Source: Eonycteris spelaea
Taxonomy: Eukaryota; Chordata; Mammalia; Chiroptera; Pteropodidae
NCBI GenBank assembly: GCA_003508835.1
Contig: PUFA01000070.1
Location: 682,001-746,000, forward strand
Length of the DNA stretch: 64,000 nt
Direction of reading: 5' to 3'
Shown here: piece after piece, positions 48,060 through 57,300 of the stretch
Layout of the letters: every line of letters begins with the position of its first letter
Position numbering within the stretch: position 1 is the stretch's first letter
Notes under the pieces: generated by a model
The model's database searches: none
What the model saw: the letters and a program-made list of their open reading frames with translations, nothing else
Told to the model about the DNA's origin: nothing
Position numbers and translations under genes: made by a program

Positions 48060-48107
48060 ATTGGCCAAATCTTAATGACGGTAAGCAGTTTCCCGAATAT
48101 CCATTGG
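48060..48107 (-). promoter_or_regulatory. Pair of inverted CCAAT boxes (NF-Y type)
   Basis: ATTGGCC at 48060-48066 and ATTGGTT at 48103-48109, 43 bp apart; a third, ATTGGTC, is 80 bp upstream at 47980. Each has a purine/pyrimidine context suited to NF-Y binding. Clustered CCAAT boxes upstream of a TATA-less start are common in centrosome and cell-cycle genes. That they act here is inference. Confidence 0.55.
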
Positions 48108-48206
48108 TTCTTAGGCTTAAGTGTGGGCGGGGAAAGACAACGACGGAGCACAAGGAAGGGAGCGCGGAATGCGCCGGCGCGTAGTCCAGGACGCCAGGCC
48201 GAGGGT

Positions 48207-48219
48207 TTTGCTAGGGAAC
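48207..48219 (+). promoter_or_regulatory. Candidate RFX X-box
   Basis: TTTGCTAGGGAAC differs at two positions from the palindromic X-box GTTGCTAGGCAAC bound by RFX factors, the regulators of ciliary and centriolar genes. It lies 80 bp upstream of the MDM1 start codon, a typical distance for X-boxes. Function is inferred from position and similarity only. Confidence 0.45.
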
Positions 48220-48298
48220 TGACTGTTGTTGCCCCGCCCCCTCGGGGCTTTTTGTCTCGTTAACTGTCGCAGTGGCGGGGGCTCCAGCGCCGGGCGAC

Positions 48299-48316
48299 AT
48301 GCCGGTGCGCTTCAAG
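48299..48316 (+). CDS. MDM1: MDM1 coding exon 1
   Basis: Encodes MPVRFK and ends in phase 0 at donor AAG|gtgagg. The start context has G at -3 and C at +4, so it is of moderate strength. It is chosen because the peptide and the join to exon 2 (GLSEYQ) match the conserved MDM1 N-terminus. The 5' UTR lies in the CpG island. Confidence 0.95.
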
Positions 48317-51300
48317 GTGAGGCCGGGGTCCCCGGGCCCAAGGCTGATGGGGGGAGCCGTGGCGGGGCGGGAGCGGGGCGCGCGGGCCTCGTTGGCTTTC
48401 TGCTCCGCACCCCTTGGCCTCGCCTAGCCTGTCAGCCCCCGATCCTGCCTGCCACGGTCCTGGAAGATGCTCATTTCTTACTTAGCGCCCTCTCCGCTCA
48501 CACGCACTTCCGAGTTACCGCGTCTGATGGTGTTGAGATAGGTTTATTTGGGGAGGATCAGAGTGGAGATGGAGGGAGAGCACTTTATAATGGGAACTAA
48601 GGCGGCTGCAGATTAGGACATCTGTGGCCCGTCTCACAGATTAGCATTTAACACTCCTTCCCCCTTAAAACTCTTAAGTGCATATATGACTTTTAAAGGC
48701 TTGAGATATGGGACCTTAACATGGTAAAGACAGGGTATAAGAAATACACATTATTCATAGTCGTATTTGTTTAGAGTTCGTTAGAAGTTTAGGTAGCTGG
48801 TAGCTGGCAGGGTCAGGCACTCTTCAACATAAAGGTTGACCACACTTTCCACAAGCCCTGACTATCTTAGCGTTTTATCTTCAGGGTTTGTATCCAGAAT
48901 AGGAAGGGAATTTGTCTTTCTTTACTTGACTTTACAAAATTTTGAAAGATACTAGGCATAATACATAATGTGTACTCGGTGAGAATAATTAGGATAATTA
49001 TAGTGATGAGGATTTACTTTGTTACCGTTATTAGATAAGAGCTCAGGCATTGGAATCAGACAACCAGCAGAAGGGTAGATGTTCTGAGCCTCAGATTCCT
49101 GCTAGCATCTGCCTCAAGTGACTGAGGATTAAAGGATATAAATGTGTGAACTGCTTAGCACAGGGCTGGGCAAATATTAGCTATCATTAAGGAGCTCTTC
49201 TTTGTTTAATGATCACTCTTAAGTCTTGCAACCCTTTTTAGAGGTTCAGAAATTATTATTTTTTTACTGATACCTGGTTTAAAACAATGTTCATTAATTG
49301 CATATTACCGAATTTGTATTTTGCATTACAGGGCCTGAGTGAATACCAGAGGAACTTTCTGTGGAAAAAGTCATATTTGTCAGAGTCCTGTAATTCCTCA
49401 GTGGGGCGAAGGTACCCATGGGCTGGACTTAGATCAGATCAGTTAGGTAAGTTGGACAAACTAATAATCAATATAACATGAATAAACCTTGGGGTAAATT
49501 TGCAAAATAATTTAAAAATTGTGAAGCATTGTTTGTTTGGCCTGGTTGACTTACTCATTCATTTATTTAACAAATATTTATTGAGGGTTTACTATAGGCC
49601 AGGACTTTTCCCAGCTTCTTAGGGATATAGCCTTGAACTAGACAAAGACCCGTAATTATGGGGAAGAGCAGCAAACAAATTACTCAACAAATAAGATAGG
49701 GGATTTCAGGTTGTTATATAAAATTGTAGTATGATAGATAACTTGGTGGAGGGATGGATTGGAGGAAATATGCTTTAGATTTGGTATTTGAGCTGGGACA
49801 TGAAAGCTAAGAGTAGCTAAGCCTAGGGAGGAGTACTCTCAAGGTACTGAAGACAGGAAGCTTATTAAGTAAGTTGCCCAAGGTTCACAGCTAGTAAACA
49901 ACAGAACCATGATTTGAAATCAAATCTGTATTGTTCAAAACCCATGAGTTCAGAGGCCACATTCTTGTCATCATACATATTTCCTTTCTGTATCCCAGGG
50001 AATTCACAGCCCTGGACCAAGGTTCCCCAGAGCAAGGTAGAGGGGAAGAAAGACATACTGACTTTATTCTACCTATTGCTTGATTCTTCCTCACTAGAGA
50101 ATAAGATCTCTGAGAGCAGGGCTCTGTTTGTTAATCTTCATCACCTTGTTCCCACCCATTACCTTATACAGGGTCTTGACACATTTCAGTGCATATTAAA
50201 ACTAATATCTGAATGAATGAATAAACCTGAGTTTGCATCCACATTAGTGGTTTGACCTTGGACAAATTGGGGTCTTTCACCAAGTGGGACTTAGGAAGCC
50301 CGTTGCACAGGATTGCAGGGAGGGAGTAAATGAGATGTTGCCTGTTAAGGGCTAGGTTCCTACATATACAGATGAATGCTTGGTGCTTCATATATGACAT
50401 TTGTGAGAGTGCCTGATGTTTGGTATATAAGTTCCTCAAATGTTAGGTGTTTGAAGCCAGGAAAATAAAAGGCTTATGAGTGGGGTGCCAAACCTGGGAA
50501 ATTAGTAAAATGAGAGTGTTTGGAGAACAAAGGGAAGGGTGGGCTAAAGGGGTGGTTCTTTTAGGGCTCCTGTGAAGCATCAGGATCCTTTGCCCAAAGC
50601 CTGACTTCAAAGACTGGGCATCCCTGCTTCTTGGGCATGGTGGTGCTCATAATCCTCTTCAAATGACCAGAAGGTCTGCAAATTTGAGGCTCCAGTAGAT
50701 TAAGAATCCAAAGTAAATCTCAAAGTTTAGATATGCCAATGAAGGCCTAGAGTGGGATATTATGATACTGGGGAATTGGGTAACCAGATAATTGTCTCCA
50801 GGACATTTTAGTTTAGATAAACTGTATTTGAGGGTAGAGAGGAGATGAAATGAGACCATGGGAGCAAAGCCACTGGAGAATGGTACATTACAAAAGTAGG
50901 AATAGGTTTAAGGGAGGCGTGTTAACAGACAATTGTAGGTGAGAGGGAGGGCCAGACTGAGAACTCTAGGATGTTCAGAAGGGGAGGTGGGAAGCTAGCC
51001 AGGTACAATAGCATTGTTACCTAGCAATGGCTGGATGTTCTGTTATACTGTATTTTTTTTCCCCATAGTGTATTTTTGTTGGTGCTGGGAGAGAAGGGCA
51101 GGTCACTTGAAAATCTTCCCCATTCATTCTGCTTTCTGCCAGAAGCCCCTCTCTGTATTAAAACAGAGAGAAGTCTAGGGAATGGTCTTCACATTTTTTA
51201 GCTTTCGAACACCCTAAAAGAATTTAGAAAGTCTTAGTATCCCTTCACATTTTTAAGTTGATATTTAGTGTTTTTTTAAAAATCATAAGTATAAAAACAT

Positions 51301-54300
51301 AAGTATAAAAAATCTAAAGATGTGATTTTTAGTATATTGCATATTGTATACGTATCTTACGTATATTTTGTTAAAATTTTATCAAATTTATTCATTCAAT
51401 TTATGGTAAATGTTCATCATAGATGTAATTGGTAAAGTTTGTCCTCCTTGGCAAAATTAATCAAAATTATTTTTTGTGAGAAAAATGGTCCAATTTTTTT
51501 AATCCAAATAAATGTGTTAACATGCATGCATGCATTTCAAATGATGATACTCTTAGACCTGAGTTTTAAATCTAAGATGGGCAGATGGAAAAGGTGTGGA
51601 GCTGGATGAAATAAGGTTCTATTCTTTTGTTATTTTTAATCTTTGCTTCTTTGTTGTCAGATATTCTCCCTCAGGAGTTAGGCTTTCTTGAATTGGCTCT
51701 TTGTTTTTCCTTCCCACCTATGAGTTTTTTGCCCCCAATTCCATGGGGCTGGTTGAGGGAGATGTCTTTTGTGAACTGGGAAAGTGATTATGAAGGGGGT
51801 GGTGGGAAATAAAACTACAGATGGCAGATGCATCTCGTAGGTAGATCAGTGTCAGGAAATAGCACATATGGAAGTTAGGATCTGGAAAATGATTCCTTTA
51901 AGCTGCCCATTTCTGTGTACCTCCCTTCCCCCCACAATGTCTTTATGTGCCTCCAGACATATATGCACCCAGTTTGAAGACCACCGATCTAGGGAAGCCT
52001 TGTAAGGGTAGGGACGCTGGGTTCAGTGGCTAAAACATCCACGATAGAAGCTAGAGAACTCAGTTTTACCTCATGCCAGATTTTCTGTCCATCTTCCCTC
52101 TCCTCTTCCCTTCTAGTCTTAATCTTTCTTCCCCACTCTGCACAGTCTTTTTCTATTTAAAGAATGGCCCCAAACTGGGTCAGTATCTTAGTGGCTGTCA
52201 TTCCACAGAGCTCCTCTTACCTGGCTAGGAGGTTAAGTTTTTTGGACATTTGCTTGTCAGACAGAAATATAGAGAAATAGTATCTTAGCTCTTGTTAAAA
52301 GGGTTCATTCTTTTTAATTCTCAGGAAATCAAGGCAAATGTAGAACCAAGATTCAGCATAATGACATCTCATCCCTTCTCATCTTGGTCTGCTCTGCATA
52401 AGAGAAGCTTTGTGAAAAGTTCCAAATTTTGACAGTACCAGGGCCCATTGTTTTGTAAAGTAGCACAGGAAAGTAATTAGAAACGGAGGCAGCATGTACT
52501 GTGTAGCTTGCCAGGCCCATCACGTTGTGGTCCCAGTGACTTGTGTGAGGATAATTTGAACATTGTGACCCAATTAAAAATTATTTTATGGTCAAACTTT
52601 TAATATTTCTTTAAAGCAAAATTAAAGATTTTATCTTGAAAAACTAGTTATTTTATTATCCTGTAATTTGAAGGATATTGTGTGTATATCTCAACTGAAT
52701 TTTAAATTCCATTTCTCCTCATAGATATTATTGGAAGTGGTCTTTGTAACTTTGTGCTTTGGTAGCTGCTACTTTTGTATACTATATTTTGTAGGAATCA
52801 CAAAAGAGCCAAGTTTTATTTCAAAAAGAAGAGTCCCTTACCATGACCCACAGATTTCAAAATATCTTGAGTGGAACGGAGCTAGCTCAGAGAATGATGT
52901 GGTTGTATCACCGGAACCTGAAGCCCCAGAAGCCCCAGAAGCACCACAGTCACAAGAGGCAGAACAAACAGATGTTAACCAAGAAAGAGTCCTTGCATTA
53001 GAAGCCTCCAGGGTGCCCAAGAGAACCAGATCTCACTCTGCAGACTCCAGAGCTGAAGGAGCTTCAGATGTTGTGGAAAATAATAAGGATGTAATAGCAA
53101 ATAGTATACCAGTTAATGAAAATGTGGAACTGGAACATTCTACCAAGCTTCTCTCAGGAAATGTAGATAATAAGGTAAGTATATTCATTGTATTTTATTA
53201 TGAAGGCATAGAATTCTTTGCAGATTTTATCATTTCAGTAATATTTCATTTTGTGCCTAAAATTTTTCTATTGTTTTCTGTTCTTATGCCTATAGAATAG
53301 TTAATAAGAGGATATTGACTTTAGTTACCGTGAATTAGTTGTATTCTTAATAGTCACTTTGTACTGTTATACTAAGGTATCCCTTCATTGGGTGGACAGC
53401 CTGCTTCTGGATTTTATTCATCATATATCAGCACCTGAGTCCTAAGGGAGAGATCAAGTTGAGACAGAAAAGGGGAGTAGGCCATTACCTCTGGCAGGGA
53501 TGGTGAGCTGACTTCTTCTTAGGCTTTTTTCAATTTCTTATTGTATACTAGCAACAAAAAAACAGAATCTCAATTGATGAAATGCAAAAGGAAGGAGGTT
53601 TTTGGCCGGATCTCAAAGATCTTGCAGTTCTGCTCTCTTATGTCATAGCTGGCTTGCAGAAGGTTCCTGTGAGCACATAAGCAGAGGCTGCAGGGATCCG
53701 TGCAGACATTTTACTGCCTCCTACATTTTTTTCCATTCCACTGTGCTTCTTCCCCATTTCATATTCACCACTGACTGGAACCACGGAGAGGCACTTAGAA
53801 GTGTTGGAGAAGAACCCATGGCTTGTTGTGAAAGCCAGGGGCATAGGGGAAATCAAGGAAGGTGATGTGTAAGTCTGGTGGGTAAGGGAGGGGGATTTTC
53901 CTAGAAGCAAAGTGTGGATGAGGCAAGGTGCTGTTGACTTTTAATAAGAGAATTAGTTATGAATAGTTGGTAGGAAGGAACTGAGATGTGTTAATCTTTT
54001 TCTGGGGTGCATAATAACTCCTTGACAATATTAAGAAAGGAATTTTAAATAGTTTGACAATCTAAAAGGGAGATTAACAATTTTAAAAAGTTAGTTGTAC
54101 AACAATGTGTATGTAGTTATAGGTACACTTAAAAATTTGTTAAGAAGGGGAATTTCATGTTATGTTTTTTTACCACAGTAAAAAAAAGTTTGAATAGAAA
54201 TTTTTAATGACTTTGAGTGGGATTTTTTTCCCTAACAGTTGGATAGACTTCTGCAGAAGAAAGCTGGATTGACTGTTGTTCCTTCACATAATATCTTGAG

Positions 54301-57300
54301 AAATTCTGAATACCAAAGGCAGTTTGTTTGGAAAACCCCTAAAAAACTGCTCCAGTTTTTGCAGCCAATCAGGTAGTTTAATGGTTGTAGTACATTTTTG
54401 AATATCATTATCTAATCTAGTCATGCAGATTTAAATAAAACTAATTGCTGAAAGAAATGAGATACTCAAGCAAGCCTGGAGGTAGGTTCTAGAAAGTGAG
54501 AATTAGAGTCTTGCTAAAGTCATCCTATTACTTGTGATTTATGGTAGTAATATTATACTGTCCTAGGCTACTGATGATCATTGTTGCCAGATCCATCACA
54601 TATACTAAATATGAGACAGGGTAAAGAAAACTGGGGGACAGGTAAGTTTTTGCATACTGTGAGTTTTTTATTTATTAAAAAATTATTAAATTGGTTTCTC
54701 CTAAAATGTGTTTAGTTGACTAATGTATTACATGTTTTCTGTTTTCTAACTGCTTTGGATATTTATTTTAATATCTACAAAATATATTGAAAGGAACACA
54801 AGATATATACTTCTGTCTTTGTATCAAACGAGCAGTAATAGGAACTGACAGCTTAACTATATAATATTCGAAAGCTGTAATGATAACTAAATGTGATATT
54901 AGATTTTATTGCACCCTTGCACAATTTCGATATTGGACTACCATGACTAATAAATACTCTGTTTTACAACTATCCTTCTCTAGATAGTTCTTAGGCTCTT
55001 AACTCTCATTTGTGTTCTTAAACATACTCCTTGGCCTATGTAAGAAATACTTCCACTTAAAATATCCCCAGAGGCCATGACAGCTTAGATTTTTGTTTCT
55101 CCTGATCTTTTTGTTTTTCTTTATAAACATACACATACATACATATGCACATGCACACATATACACCTTCACACACCCTCACATTCATTTCTACTGTACC
55201 TCAACATTCACTATATACCCCTAAGGACTGGGAGAATAATTAGATTCAGCAAGGCAAGAACATCAGTCATCTTATACTCAGATGGCAATACCAGTGATTC
55301 TAAAAATTGTGGAAGCTTTGGGCTTACTCGTTATTCAGCTTTTTTAAAAACTGAAATTTATATAACATTTTAGGAACATATAAAATAACTAAGTGGTGAT
55401 ACATATCCTTTATGAACCTGGTAAATAGAATCAGTACTTTTGCTGGCTTACAAGTATTCTTGTATAGTAAGTGTACCTACAATAGTCTTATAACCTAAAA
55501 ATTATGAATTCTTAAGTGTTCATAGAGTGTTCATAGTTATAAAGCAATAACGTACCTTATTTGAGCACTATCTTTTTTCATTTGCTTTCCTTGTAATCAG
55601 TAGTAATGTACCATAAAATGGAAATAGTATTGTGAAATATTAAGGATAAAAGGAAACATTTAAAAATAGAACCATAATTATCTGAATTTTTCCTTGCCTT
55701 AATCTAAAAATAAGCAAGCAAAAAAACAAAAACTGAACAAATGAACATACCAGATATTCAAAATGTTATTTTCTGTTGCGTGAAGAAAAAAATTCATGTC
55801 AAGGAGGGAAAAAACCTGTAGAGCTGACAACAGAGTTGCCTTGTAAAGCTAATATTTATGTTCATATTATTAAAATATATCTTTTCTACTAATCTCATTA
55901 CCAAACTGGGAGAGGGGTAGGGAACTTTGGAAAGAAAAGATAATGGTTCATTATTTCTTTTGGCTTAAGCATTATTTGACTACAATAACTATTATTCAGA
56001 ACATAATAGTAATGAGTTTAGAAAGTTGACCTTTGGATTTTTTCCAGCTTTATTGAAGTCTAATTGACAAATAGAAATTATATTTTTACATGTACAATGT
56101 GATGTTTTGATATACGTATACATTATGAATGATTACCACAATCAAGCTAATTAACATATCTATCACCTCACATAGTTCCTTTCCTTTTTTTTTTTTTATG
56201 GTGAGAACACTTAAGATTTACCCTTACTTAGTGAATTTCAGGTATACAGTACAGTATTAACTATAGTCACCATACTGTACTTCAGATCTCCAGAACTTAT
56301 TTGTCTGCATAACTGAAACTGTACCCTTTGACCGTCTCTCCCTTTCCCCCACCCATTAGCCCCTAGCAACCACCATTCTATTCAGCTTCTGTGAGGTCAA
56401 CTTTTTTAGATTCCACATAAAGTGAAATCATGCAGTATTTATCTTTCTGTGCCTGGCTTATTTCACTTAGCAAGTGTTCTTCAGGTTCATCCATCCGTGT
56501 TGCAAATGACAGGGTTTTCTTCTTTTTTAATAATGCTGAATATTATTCTAGTATATGTGTGGGTGTGCTTCTGTGACATTTTCTTTAGCTATTCATCCAT
56601 AGATGGACATTTAGATTCGTTCTGTATCTTGGCTACTGCGAATAATGCTGCAATAGCATGGGAGAGCAGCTATCACTTCAAGATCCTGATTTCATTTCCT
56701 TTGGAAATGTACCCAGAAGTGGGGTTTCTGAATCATATGGTTGTTTTGTTTTTCATTTTTTGAGGAACCTCTGTGCTTTTTCCATAATGGTTCTAACAAT
56801 TTACATTTCCACCAACAGTATATAGGGGTTCCCTTTTTTCCATACCCTTGCCAACACTCGTTACCTTTTCTAATTTTAATAATAGCCATTCCAACAGACG
56901 TGAGGTGATTATCTTATTGTGTTTTTGATTTACATTTTCCTGATGATTAATGATGTCGATCATCTGTTTGTGTACCTCCTGGCCATCATATGTCTTCTTT
57001 GGAAAAATATTTATTCAGTTCCTCTGCCTAGTTTTAATTGGATTGTTGTTTTTCTCTTTCGTGAGGTCTTTATTATTTTGAATATAAATTCCTTATTGGA
57101 TATATGGTTTGCAGATATTTTTCTCCCATTTCAGAGGTTGCCTTTTTATTTTGTCAATGGTTTCCTTTGTTATACAGAAGCTTTTTAGTTTGATTTTGTC
57201 CCATTTATTTACATTTGCTTTTGTTGCCTTTGTTTTTCGTCGTGTCAAATCCAAAAAATCGTTGCCAACACTGGTGTCAAGGAGTTTATCTCCTGTGTTT

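Larger units (their letters stand above)
47850..48430 (+). promoter_or_regulatory. MDM1: MDM1 CpG-island promoter
   Basis: The only CpG island in the window. It surrounds coding exon 1, and no TATA box is evident. It contains three inverted CCAAT boxes (ATTGG at 47980-47984, 48060-48064 and 48103-48107), GC boxes (GGGCGG near 48125 and CCCCGCCCC near 48231), a near-match to a palindromic NRF1-type site at 48170-48181 and an RFX X-box-like site at 48207-48219. The layout is that of a TATA-less, dispersed-start housekeeping or cell-cycle-type promoter. The exact start site is unknown; it should lie between about 48110 and 48290. Minus-strand frames across the island reflect GC content only. Confidence 0.8.

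Noticed and set aside
47815..48263. 112-residue minus and 125-residue plus frames in the CpG island
   Set aside because: GC-rich islands lack stop codons by composition. No splice or protein similarity supports a divergent coding gene, though divergent non-coding transcription is possible.
48226..48600. 124-residue + frame overlapping MDM1 exon 1
   Set aside because: It begins at a TTG, crosses the intron 1 donor and reads a different phase from MPVRFK.
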